A stretch of DNA of 64,000 bases from Pelagimonas sp. (lineage in GTDB: Bacteria; Pseudomonadota; Alphaproteobacteria; Rhodobacterales; Rhodobacteraceae). Below are positions 39,061 through 47,348 of the stretch, piece after piece. Under the pieces are notes generated by a model, which saw nothing but the letters and a program-made list of their open reading frames with translations, made no database searches and was not told the DNA's origin. The stretch is from the NCBI GenBank assembly GCA_025210455.1, contig JAOARQ010000030.1:1-64000 (forward strand), read 5' to 3'. Made by a program: the position numbers and the translations under genes. How positions within the stretch are numbered: position 1 is the stretch's first letter; the number at the start of each line of letters is the position of its first letter.

Positions 39061-40413
39061 ATGCTGACATTCGAGGATCTGAAATCGCAGGTGGCTGCGG
39101 GGGATGTGGACACGGTTCTTGTGTGTCTGGTGGATATGCAGGGGCGTTTGATGGGCAAGCGCTTTCATGCGGGGCATTTTGTGGCCGGGGCCTATGAGGA
39201 AACCCACTGCTGCAACTATCTGCTGGCGACGGATCTGATGATGGGCACTCCGGATGGCTATGCCGCCACCTCTTGGGAAGGGGGTTATGGCGATTATGTC
39301 ATGAAGCCGGATCTGAGCACATTGCGCCCTGTGCCCTGGTTGGATGGCACGGTGATGGTGCTGTGCGATGTTCTGGATCACCACACCCACGAAGAGGTGC
39401 CCCATTCGCCCCGTGCCATGCTGAAAAAGCAGGTGGCCCGTCTGGAGGCCATGGGCTTTGATCCCAAAATGGCGACCGAGCTGGAGTTCTTTTTGTTCGA
39501 AAAGAGCTTTGATGAAATCCGCAAATCTGGCTTTCGCGATCTGGCACCGATTTCAGGGTATAATGAAGACTATCACATCCTTCAGACATCGCGCGAAGAA
39601 CATGTGATGCGCCCTGTGCGCAACCACCTGTGGAACGCAGGCATTCCGGTCGAGAACTCAAAAGGCGAGGCTGAGACTGGTCAGGAAGAGCTGAACATAA
39701 AATATGCCAGCGCAATGGATACGGCCGCCTATCACACCATCGCAAAACACGCGGTGAAGGAAATCGCCTGGCAACAGGGGCACGCGGTGACGTTTTTGCC
39801 AAAATGGCATCACGAAAAGGTGGGATCATCGTCACATGTGCATCAGTCGCTGTGGAAAGACGGGCAGAATGCGTTTTTCGATGCGGGTGACGCGCTGGGC
39901 ATGTCTGAGCTGATGAAAAACTATATGGCGGGCCTGCTGAAATATGCGCCGGATTACACCTATTTCATGGCACCTTACATCAACTCGTACAAACGCTTTA
40001 TGAAGGGCACCTTTGCGCCAACGCGGATTATCTGGTCGGTGGACAATCGGACTGCGGGCTATCGTCTGTGTGGGGATGGCACAAAAGCCGTGCGCGTGGA
40101 ATGCCGTGTCCCCGGATCAGACATGAACCCCTATCTGGCGATGGCTGCAATGCTAGCTGCGGGCATCGCAGGGATCGAAGAAGGGCTAGAGCTGCAGGCG
40201 CCAACGCAGGGTGATGTATATCAGGGCGACACCGGGCTGATCCCCGGCAATCTGAAGGATGCGGGTGAGGCATTGAAGGCCTCGTCGATGTTGCGCGCTG
40301 CGCTGGGGGATGTCGTAGTGGACCACTATGTCCGCGCGGCGGAGGTGGAAATCGAAGAATTTGAACGCGTGGTCACTGACTGGGAAGTTGCCCGGGGGTT
40401 TGAACTGGCGTGA
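39061..40413 (+). CDS. Glutamine-synthetase-like gamma-glutamyl ligase
   Basis: 450 residues, glutamine-synthetase fold of the PuuA/GlnA-like branch that joins glutamate to amines rather than ammonia. Visible motifs: N-terminal beta-grasp region (LVCLVDMQGRLMGKR), metal site TELEFFLFE (about 139-147), GSSSHVHQSLW, the flexible loop NRTAGYRL and the C-terminal RVECRVPGSDMNPYLA. No adenylylation-site tyrosine region typical of housekeeping GlnA was seen. It is followed by an aldehyde dehydrogenase and an iron alcohol dehydrogenase. So the amine substrate may carry an alcohol group, as in the known gamma-glutamylethanolamide synthetases. Substrate is inferred only. Confidence 0.88.
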   Translation: MLTFEDLKSQVAAGDVDTVLVCLVDMQGRLMGKRFHAGHFVAGAYEETHCCNYLLATDLMMGTPDGYAATSWEGGYGDYVMKPDLSTLRPVPWLDGTVMVLCDVLDHHTHEEVPHSPRAMLKKQVARLEAMGFDPKMATELEFFLFEKSFDEIRKSGFRDLAPISGYNEDYHILQTSREEHVMRPVRNHLWNAGIPVENSKGEAETGQEELNIKYASAMDTAAYHTIAKHAVKEIAWQQGHAVTFLPKWHHEKVGSSSHVHQSLWKDGQNAFFDAGDALGMSELMKNYMAGLLKYAPDYTYFMAPYINSYKRFMKGTFAPTRIIWSVDNRTAGYRLCGDGTKAVRVECRVPGSDMNPYLAMAAMLAAGIAGIEEGLELQAPTQGDVYQGDTGLIPGNLKDAGEALKASSMLRAALGDVVVDHYVRAAEVEIEEFERVVTDWEVARGFELA

Positions 40414-40527
40414 TCGGAAAGGGCTTGTTTCCTTACCAGCTGGGTATCCAGTGGCGGGGACGGCGTTTAGGTATTTTTGGACCAGAGAAGCGGGCAGGGT
40501 GCCCGTATTCAGAAGTGGAGCATTGGC

Positions 40528-41910
40528 ATGGGCCAGGTGTTGAAATGTGTTTCGCCGATTGATGGATCGGTGTTTGCAGAGCGGGAAGTGCTAACAAAGG
40601 AGGCGGCCTTTGGTGCTGCTGAAAAAGCGCGCGCGGCGCAGAAGGACTGGGCTGCGCTTCCGCTGTCCGAGCGGGCTGAGCTGGTGATGGCTGGTGTGGC
40701 GGCTGTTGGGGCGATGAACGATGAAATTGTGCCTGAGCTGGCGCATATGATGGGCCGTCCGGTGCGGTATGGCGGTGAATTTGGTGGCTTTAACGAGCGT
40801 GCAAGCCATATGGCCAGCATCGCCGAAGAGGCGCTGGCAGAGATCCAGGTGGGTGAAGACGAGACGTTCAAACGCTATATCAAACGTATCCCCCATGGCG
40901 TTGTCTTTGTCGTCGCCCCCTGGAACTATCCCTATATGACAGCGATTAACACCGTGGCCCCTGCCCTGATTGCGGGCAACACAGTGGTGCTGAAACATGC
41001 CACACAGACATTGTTGGTCGGGGAACGCATGGCCAAAGCGTTTCATGCGGCGGGTGTGCCTGAGGATGTTTTTCAGAATGTCTTTCTGTCGCATGAGGTG
41101 ACCAATGACTTGATTTCAGGGAATGCCTTTGATTTCGTGAACTTCACTGGCTCAGTTGGCGGCGGCCAAGCGATGGAGCGGGCGGCTGCGGGTACCTTTA
41201 CGGGGGTTGGGACTGAGCTGGGCGGTAAAGATCCGGGCTATGTCATGGAAGATGCGGATCTGGAGGCTGCAGTGGACACGTTGATTGACGGGGCCATGTT
41301 CAATTCCGGGCAGTGCTGCTGTGGTATTGAACGGATTTATGTGCACGAAAGTCTTTTCGACGTGTTTGTTGAAAAGGCTGCGGCGATTGTGAATGGCTAC
41401 AAGCTGGGCAATCCGTTGGAGGAAAGCACCACGCTGGGCCCAATGGCCAATGTGCGCTTTGCCCAAGAGGTGCGGGCGCAGATTGACGAAGCGGTTGCAG
41501 CTGGCGCCACCGCGCATATAGATCTCTTTGCCGAGGACGATGGCGGCGCCTATGTGACGCCGCAGATTCTGACCAATGTCACCCATGACATGCGCGTCAT
41601 GCGCGATGAAAGCTTTGGCCCGGTGGTTGGCATCATGAAGGTTTCTTCGGATGAGGAAGCGATTTCTTTGATGAACGACAGTGAATTTGGTTTGACGGCG
41701 TCGCTTTGGACCAAGGATCTGGACCGCGCCGCGTGGGTTGGTGATCAGATTGAAACCGGAACTGTCTTTATGAACCGTGCTGACTATCTTGATCCGGGCC
41801 TGTGCTGGACGGGGTGCAAAAACACCGGGCGCGGTGGCGGGCTTTCGGTGATTGGCTATCACAATCTGACCCGGCCCAAATCCTATCATTTGCGCAAAGT
41901 GACAGCCTGA
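40528..41910 (+). CDS. NAD(P)-dependent aldehyde dehydrogenase
   Basis: 460 residues. ALDH superfamily enzyme that oxidises an aldehyde to an acid. The general base is in TELGGKDPGYV and the catalytic cysteine in FNSGQCCCG; NFTGSVGGG is the coenzyme-binding turn, and PWNYPYM and ESFGPVVGIM are conserved. The ATG at 40528 has GGAG upstream; the longer frame adds 17 residues without family match. In this cluster it would oxidise a gamma-glutamyl aldehyde made by the adjacent alcohol dehydrogenase. It is shorter than PuuC-type enzymes, closer to the NAD-dependent succinate-semialdehyde group. Confidence 0.92.
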   Translation: MGQVLKCVSPIDGSVFAEREVLTKEAAFGAAEKARAAQKDWAALPLSERAELVMAGVAAVGAMNDEIVPELAHMMGRPVRYGGEFGGFNERASHMASIAEEALAEIQVGEDETFKRYIKRIPHGVVFVVAPWNYPYMTAINTVAPALIAGNTVVLKHATQTLLVGERMAKAFHAAGVPEDVFQNVFLSHEVTNDLISGNAFDFVNFTGSVGGGQAMERAAAGTFTGVGTELGGKDPGYVMEDADLEAAVDTLIDGAMFNSGQCCCGIERIYVHESLFDVFVEKAAAIVNGYKLGNPLEESTTLGPMANVRFAQEVRAQIDEAVAAGATAHIDLFAEDDGGAYVTPQILTNVTHDMRVMRDESFGPVVGIMKVSSDEEAISLMNDSEFGLTASLWTKDLDRAAWVGDQIETGTVFMNRADYLDPGLCWTGCKNTGRGGGLSVIGYHNLTRPKSYHLRKVTA

Positions 41911-42001
41911 GCCCTTTCGTCTTGCCAGAAAAACACCGGGGGAATTGGCCATAGGCCAAGGGCACAGTGCCCCGCCCCGCATTCATCATAGGAAACAACG
42001 C

Positions 42002-43147
42002 ATGACACTTGTTGGAAACTGGTCTTACCCGACAGCGGTAAAATTCGGCGCGGGCCGGATTAAGGAACTGGCCGAGGCCTGTGCACAGGCTGGAATGACG
42101 CGCCCATTGCTGGTGACGGATAAGGGCCTCGCAGATCTGCCGATCACCAAGCAGACGCTGGATATCATGGAGGCCGCGGGCCTTGGGCGTGGCATGTTCT
42201 CAGAGGTTGATCCGAACCCCTCTGAGATTAATCTGCACGCTGGTGTTGCGGCTTACAAAGCTGGGGATCATGATGGTGTGATTGCCTTTGGTGGCGGATC
42301 GGGCCTTGATCTGGGGAAGATGGTCGCCTTTTACGCCGGTCAGACCCGCCCGATCTGGGATTTTGAAGATATCGGGGATTGGTGGACGCGTGCGGATGCC
42401 GATGCCATCGCGCCGATCATTGCAGTGCCAACCACCGCGGGAACGGGTTCAGAAGTTGGGCGGGCATCTGTACTGACCAATTCTGAAACCCACGAAAAGA
42501 AGATCATTTTCCACCCCAAAGTGCTGCCAGCCGTTGTGATCTGTGATCCGGAGCTGACTGTTGGCATGCCTAAATTCATCACGGCTGGAACGGGGCTTGA
42601 TGCTTTTGCGCATTGCGTTGAGGCGTTTTCCAGCCCGCATTATCACCCGATGTCGCAGGGGATTGCGCTGGAAGGGATGCGTCTGGTGATCGACAACCTG
42701 CCGCGCGCCTATGCTGATGGCACTGATATTGAAGCGCGGGCGCATATGATGAGCGCCGCCGCCATGGGGGCCACTGCTTTCCAGAAGGGGCTGGGGGCGA
42801 TCCATGCGATGTCGCATCCGATTGGTGCGATCTTCAACACACATCACGGCACCACTAATGCGGTTTGCATGCCGGCTGTGCTGGAGTTCAACGCCAGCGC
42901 TATTGCAGATCGCTTTGATCGCGCGGCTGGCTATCTTGGGATCGAAGGTGGTTTCAAAGGCTTCCAAAGCTTTGTGCAGGAATTCAACGACAGCTTTGCC
43001 ATTCCGCACAAACTGTCAGACATGGGCGTGTCATCGGATAGGCTGGATGATCTGGTGGCAGGCGCGATCAAAGATCCATCCTGCGGCGGTAATCCGATTG
43101 AGCTGACCGAATCCAACCTGCGCCAGTTGTTCCAGGCCTCGATCTAA
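42002..43147 (+). CDS. Iron-containing alcohol dehydrogenase (group III)
   Basis: 381 residues. NAD(P)-dependent metal alcohol dehydrogenase. The nucleotide motif GGGSGLD (about 96-102) is present, and the iron ligands fit D/H...H...H: GTGLDAFAHCVEA, then HAMSHPIGAIFNTHHG. AGGA lies eight bases before the ATG at 42002. It ends the cluster; a hairpin GGGA..GCCCC/GGGGC..TCCC (43155-43179) follows. In context it would convert an alcohol intermediate to the aldehyde used by the preceding ALDH. Confidence 0.93.
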   Translation: MTLVGNWSYPTAVKFGAGRIKELAEACAQAGMTRPLLVTDKGLADLPITKQTLDIMEAAGLGRGMFSEVDPNPSEINLHAGVAAYKAGDHDGVIAFGGGSGLDLGKMVAFYAGQTRPIWDFEDIGDWWTRADADAIAPIIAVPTTAGTGSEVGRASVLTNSETHEKKIIFHPKVLPAVVICDPELTVGMPKFITAGTGLDAFAHCVEAFSSPHYHPMSQGIALEGMRLVIDNLPRAYADGTDIEARAHMMSAAAMGATAFQKGLGAIHAMSHPIGAIFNTHHGTTNAVCMPAVLEFNASAIADRFDRAAGYLGIEGGFKGFQSFVQEFNDSFAIPHKLSDMGVSSDRLDDLVAGAIKDPSCGGNPIELTESNLRQLFQASI

Positions 43148-43228
43148 CATTTTCGGGATGGCCCCTTTGGGGCTGTCCCCCTTCGCCTTCTGGGGGTAGT
43201 CTTTGCCAAACGGCAGGATGAGGCGCAG

Positions 43229-43981
43229 TTGGGTTTTCTTCGGATATTTTTGGTTTCTCTGTGTCTCGCAAGCGGGGCTTTTGCGGATTCGGTGACGGTG
43301 TTTGCTGCTGCCAGTCTGAAAACAGCACTTGATGAGGTGGCCGAGACTTTTGAACATGAGACCGGCCATAAGGTGGTGCTGTCTTTTGCCGGATCGTCGG
43401 CTTTGGCGCGGCAAATCCAATATGGGGCACCGGCAAATCTGTTTATTTCCGCCAATTCAAACTGGATGGATCACATCGAAGATCAGCAGCTGACGGTGCC
43501 AGAAAGCCGCGTGGCGTTGCTGTCAAATCAGCTGGTTCTGATTGGTCACGGGCAGGCCAGTGATGCGAATGTGACGTTTGAAACCCCTTTGAGACAGATG
43601 CTGGGCCAAGGGCGTCTGGCCATGGCAATGGTGCAATCCGTGCCTGCCGGGATCTATGGGCGCGAGGCCCTGAAGGGGCTTTCGCTGTGGGGACAAGTAG
43701 CTGATCAGGTGGCGCAAACCGATAATGTGCGGGCTGCGCTGGCCTTGGTTGCCTTGGGCGAGGCCCCATTGGGTATTGTCTATGCCTCTGACGCGCTGGC
43801 CGAGCCGCGCGTAGAGATTCTGGGTCGTTTTCCTGCACAAAGCCATAGCCCTATCCGCTATCCTGCCGCCCTGATTGCCTCTGGGGCGACACCTGCGGCG
43901 CAGGAATTGCTGGACTTTCTGCAAAGCGACGATGCCAGAGAGATCTTCCTGAACCATGGTTTTCAGGACCCTCAGAAATGA
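43229..43981 (+). CDS. modA: Molybdate-binding protein ModA
   Basis: 250 residues. Periplasmic receptor of the ModABC molybdate importer. The signal peptide (LRIFLVSLCLASGAFA) is followed by VTVFAAASLKTALDEVA, FAGSSALARQIQYGAPANLFISAN (oxyanion-binding serines) and VPAGIYGREAL. The start is a TTG at 43229 with GAGG six bases upstream; the ATG at 43218 is out of frame. The ModA and ModB genes share an ATGA. No ModE gene is nearby. Confidence 0.94.
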   Translation: MGFLRIFLVSLCLASGAFADSVTVFAAASLKTALDEVAETFEHETGHKVVLSFAGSSALARQIQYGAPANLFISANSNWMDHIEDQQLTVPESRVALLSNQLVLIGHGQASDANVTFETPLRQMLGQGRLAMAMVQSVPAGIYGREALKGLSLWGQVADQVAQTDNVRAALALVALGEAPLGIVYASDALAEPRVEILGRFPAQSHSPIRYPAALIASGATPAAQELLDFLQSDDAREIFLNHGFQDPQK

Positions 43982-44673
43982 CCGAGTGGTTGTCGCCCGA
44001 AGAATGGCAGGCGGTGGGGTTGTCACTGCGGGTCTCCTTTTGGGCGACACTGGTTGCGCTGCCCTTGGGCCTGTTTACCGCCTATGTTCTGGCCCGGTGG
44101 GAGTTTCCGGGCAAGCAGCTGCTGAATGGTCTGGTGCATTTGCCGTTGATCCTGCCGCCGGTGGTGACGGGATACTTGCTGTTGCTGACGCTGGGCACGC
44201 GGGCGCCGCTGGGCTCAGCGCTGCAGGCAATTGGCATTACCTTTGCTTTTCGCTGGACGGGCGCGGCACTGGCGGCGGGGACCATGGGCTTTCCCTTGAT
44301 GGTGCGTGCGATGCGCTTGTCAATCGAAGCGGTTGATCCAAAGCTTGAACAGGCTGCCGCGACATTGGGGGCCTCGCGCTTTTGGGTGTTTGCCACTGTC
44401 ACCTTGCCGCTGATCCTGCCCGGTGTTCTGGCGGGCGCGGTGCTGTGTTTCGCCAAAGCCATGGGGGAATTTGGCGCGACCATTACCTTTGTGTCCAATA
44501 TTCCCGGCCAGACACAGACGCTGCCTTCAGCGATCTATGCCTTTTTGCAGATCCCGGGCGGAGAGGGTTCAGCCCTGCGGTTGGTTGTGGTGTCGGTTGT
44601 GGTGGCGATGTCGGCGCTGTTGCTGTCTGAATGGCTGGCGCGGCGCGCGGTGAAACGGGTGGGCAGCGCATGA
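43978..44673 (+). CDS. modB: Molybdate ABC permease ModB
   Basis: 231 residues, five membrane segments, of the binding-protein-dependent permease family. The cytoplasmic EAA loop is visible as EQAAATLGASRFWVFATVTLPLILPG. Conserved are the N-terminal WLSPEEWQAVGLSLRVSFWAT and GEFGATITFVSNIPGQTQTLP. Both ends are ATGA-coupled, to modA upstream and modC downstream, so the three subunits are made in fixed ratio. Confidence 0.95.
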   Translation: MTEWLSPEEWQAVGLSLRVSFWATLVALPLGLFTAYVLARWEFPGKQLLNGLVHLPLILPPVVTGYLLLLTLGTRAPLGSALQAIGITFAFRWTGAALAAGTMGFPLMVRAMRLSIEAVDPKLEQAAATLGASRFWVFATVTLPLILPGVLAGAVLCFAKAMGEFGATITFVSNIPGQTQTLPSAIYAFLQIPGGEGSALRLVVVSVVVAMSALLLSEWLARRAVKRVGSA

Positions 44674-45752
44674 GCCTGAAAGTCTCGCTTCGCCATGCTC
44701 ACCCCGGATTTGCGCTGGACGTCAGATTTCACACGCCGCCCGGTCTGACGGTGCTGTTTGGGCGTTCCGGGTCGGGCAAGACGACAATTGTGAATGCAGT
44801 GGCGGGGCTGACCCGCCCGGATTTTGCGCAGATACAGGTCAATAACCGTGTGCTATGTGATACGGATCAACGGATCTGCCTGCCCACCCATCGCCGCAGG
44901 CTGGGCTATGTCTTTCAGGAATCACGGCTTTTTCCGCATCTGACCGTGCGACGCAATTTGCGCTATGGGCGGTTCTTTGCGCCAAACTCTGCGCCAAAGG
45001 CTGATGAGGATCGCATCATTGATCTGCTGGGGATCGGCGGGCTGCTGGATCGCCGCCCAGGTGATCTGTCGGGTGGGGAAAAGCAGCGGGTGGCATTGGG
45101 GCGGGCGCTGCTGGCCTCGCCCGAGTTGATTTTGGCGGATGAACCGTTGGCAGCGCTGGATGAGGCGCGCAAAGCTGAAATTCTGCCCTATTTTGAAACC
45201 CTGCGCGATGAGGCGCAGATTCCCATTCTCTACGTGACGCATTCCCCGGCAGAAGTCGCCCGTCTGGCCACCACAGTGGTGGTGCTGCAAGAGGGCAAAG
45301 TGCTGCGTCAGGGCAGCGCCGCCGAGGTGCTGAGCGATCCTGCAGTGACTCCGGCCGGTGTGCGTGGCGCGGGCGCGGTGCTTGAGGCGCAGGTTGCCCG
45401 TCACCACGAGGACGGGCTGACCGAATTGAGCGCAGGCGGCATTGCGATTTTTTTGCCTAAGATCCGCAAGGCGACTGGCCAGAAGGTGCGGATCCGTATC
45501 GCGGCGCAGGATGTGATGCTGGCGCGGGTGCCGCCCGTGGGGCTTTCGGCGCTGAACATCCTGCCCGGTAGGATTGAAACTATCCGCGCAGGCGATGGGC
45601 CGGGCGCGATGGTATCGCTGAACACAAAGGCAGGCCGGGTGCTGATCCGGGTCACAGGCAGATCGCTGAAGGCGCTTGATCTGCATACGGGCGACACCGC
45701 CTATGCGGTGATCAAAACCGTTTCTGTCGCGCCGCAGGATGTGGGCGGTTAA
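44670..45752 (+). CDS. modC: Molybdate ABC ATP-binding protein ModC
   Basis: 360 residues. Walker A FGRSGSGKTT (about 30-39), LSGGEKQRVALGRALLASPE signature and Walker B LILADEPLAALDE. The C-terminal TOBE/MOP-type molybdate-binding domain (about 290-355) is present. The start at 44670 gives an ATGA overlap with modB. It ends five bases before the converging MORN-repeat gene. Confidence 0.95.
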   Translation: MSLKVSLRHAHPGFALDVRFHTPPGLTVLFGRSGSGKTTIVNAVAGLTRPDFAQIQVNNRVLCDTDQRICLPTHRRRLGYVFQESRLFPHLTVRRNLRYGRFFAPNSAPKADEDRIIDLLGIGGLLDRRPGDLSGGEKQRVALGRALLASPELILADEPLAALDEARKAEILPYFETLRDEAQIPILYVTHSPAEVARLATTVVVLQEGKVLRQGSAAEVLSDPAVTPAGVRGAGAVLEAQVARHHEDGLTELSAGGIAIFLPKIRKATGQKVRIRIAAQDVMLARVPPVGLSALNILPGRIETIRAGDGPGAMVSLNTKAGRVLIRVTGRSLKALDLHTGDTAYAVIKTVSVAPQDVGG

Positions 45753-45757
45753 ATGCC

Positions 45758-47203
45758 CTAGTTGCCAGAAGCCTCTGGCAATTCGGGCGCGGCTGTTTCT
45801 TCGGCTGGGGCGGGGCGGCTGGCCATGGCACCACTGATCCACTGGCCCGTCAGCACTTCGCCACTGGCGTAGGTCATTGTGCCTTCGCCCTGCCGTTTGC
45901 CGTCCACAAATTGCCCGGTGTAGACATCCCCATTTGCATAGGTCGCAATGCCTTCACCGTTGATTTCGCCGTTTTCCCAGGCACCATCATAGCGAAACCC
46001 GGTGGGCATCACCATCATGCCTTCGCCGTGGCGCTGACCGTCGCGAAACTGCCCCTCATAGACCGAGCCATCCACATAGGTGAACGTGCCCTTGCCGTGG
46101 CGCTGATCGTTTGACCAGTCACCCTCGTAGCGGCCCCCATCAGCAAAAACCATCACACCATAGCCATTGTAACGGGCATTGCTGAAGGCCCCGGTGTAGA
46201 TCAGCCCATTGGGATAGCCTGCTTCACCACGCCCTTCGATGACACCTTCGACCCAATCGCCATTATAGGTCGCACCACTGGGATAGGTGATCTGCCCCTT
46301 GCCATGGGCAAGCCCATCTTTAAACGCGCCTTCATAGACCGAGCCATCCGGATAAGTCAGCTGCCCTTGCCCTTCGATCTGACCTGAAACCCAGTTGCCC
46401 GCGTAAACATAACCATCTTTGCCGGAAAACGTGCCCTGACCATGGCGCTGATCATTGTCGAAATTGCCTTCGTAGATATCGCCGTTTGTATAGGTCAGCT
46501 TGCCCTGACCTTCGCGGCGGCCATCTTTCAACTGGCCTTCGTAGATATCGCCATTTGGCTGGGTGAGCATGCCGCGCCCATCCATCTGACCTTCGCGCCA
46601 GCTGCCTTCATAGCTCATGCCATCGGGCATCGTCATTTTGCCGATCCCGTCCATTTCACCATTGGCAACACGGCCTACATACAAGGTGCCATCCGGCGCG
46701 GTGATCTTGCCGCTGCCTTCCATCACGCCATTGACCCACTGCCCATCAAAGACATAGCCCTTGGGCGTCGTCATCACCCCTTTGCCATGATAAAGCGCAT
46801 TGCGGAATGATCCCTCATAGCGGGTGCCATCCGCGTAGATCCAAACCCCTTCACCGGTGATCTTGCCATCCAGCCAGGTGCCTTCATAGATCCCGCCATC
46901 GGCATAGACGATCTTGCCCACACCTTCCGGTTTCCCCTTGGCGAACTGCCCCTGATAGACCGATCCATTGGGAAACCGCGCCACACCTCTGCCGCGGATT
47001 TCGCCCTGAAACCACGCACCGTTATATTCATAGCCATTGGGCAGGCGATAGACACCGATGCCATGTTGCAGCCCATCCAGAAACTCACCTTCATAGACGC
47101 CACCGTCGTCATATTGTTTGGTGGTTACCTCGGTCTGCTGTGCAAACCCCGGTGTGGCCAGAGCAGCAAAGGTAACAAGGGTGGCGATGCCCGTGAATTT
47201 CAT
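45758..47203 (-). CDS. Exported 19-repeat MORN protein
   Basis: 481 residues. A signal peptide (MKFTGIATLVTFAALATPGFA, cut near 22) is followed by eighteen full and one partial 23-residue MORN units (for example DGGVYEGEFLDGLQHGIGVY, residues about 32-51). The units repeat the pattern G-x-x-Y-x-G-x-W/F-x-x-G-x-x-H/E-G-x-G. A low-complexity, Ala/Pro/Glu-rich C-terminal tail follows (about 462-481). MORN sheets in bacteria usually bind lipids or act as scaffolds or in wall or surface patterning. It is divergent from nadE, and its function is unknown. Confidence 0.9.
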   Translation of the reverse strand: MKFTGIATLVTFAALATPGFAQQTEVTTKQYDDGGVYEGEFLDGLQHGIGVYRLPNGYEYNGAWFQGEIRGRGVARFPNGSVYQGQFAKGKPEGVGKIVYADGGIYEGTWLDGKITGEGVWIYADGTRYEGSFRNALYHGKGVMTTPKGYVFDGQWVNGVMEGSGKITAPDGTLYVGRVANGEMDGIGKMTMPDGMSYEGSWREGQMDGRGMLTQPNGDIYEGQLKDGRREGQGKLTYTNGDIYEGNFDNDQRHGQGTFSGKDGYVYAGNWVSGQIEGQGQLTYPDGSVYEGAFKDGLAHGKGQITYPSGATYNGDWVEGVIEGRGEAGYPNGLIYTGAFSNARYNGYGVMVFADGGRYEGDWSNDQRHGKGTFTYVDGSVYEGQFRDGQRHGEGMMVMPTGFRYDGAWENGEINGEGIATYANGDVYTGQFVDGKRQGEGTMTYASGEVLTGQWISGAMASRPAPAEETAAPELPEASGN

Positions 47204-47348
47204 AGGTAAGTTGTCCCGTTCCCGAAGGGTGTGATGCGGCTGAAATCTAGTGCAGCGGCAGTGCAGGGGCAATCTCTTTTGCCGGGATGCTTTCCCTTTG
47301 GCGCGCATCGGCTTATGTCAGGGGCAGACGACAGGAAAGAGATAGGCA

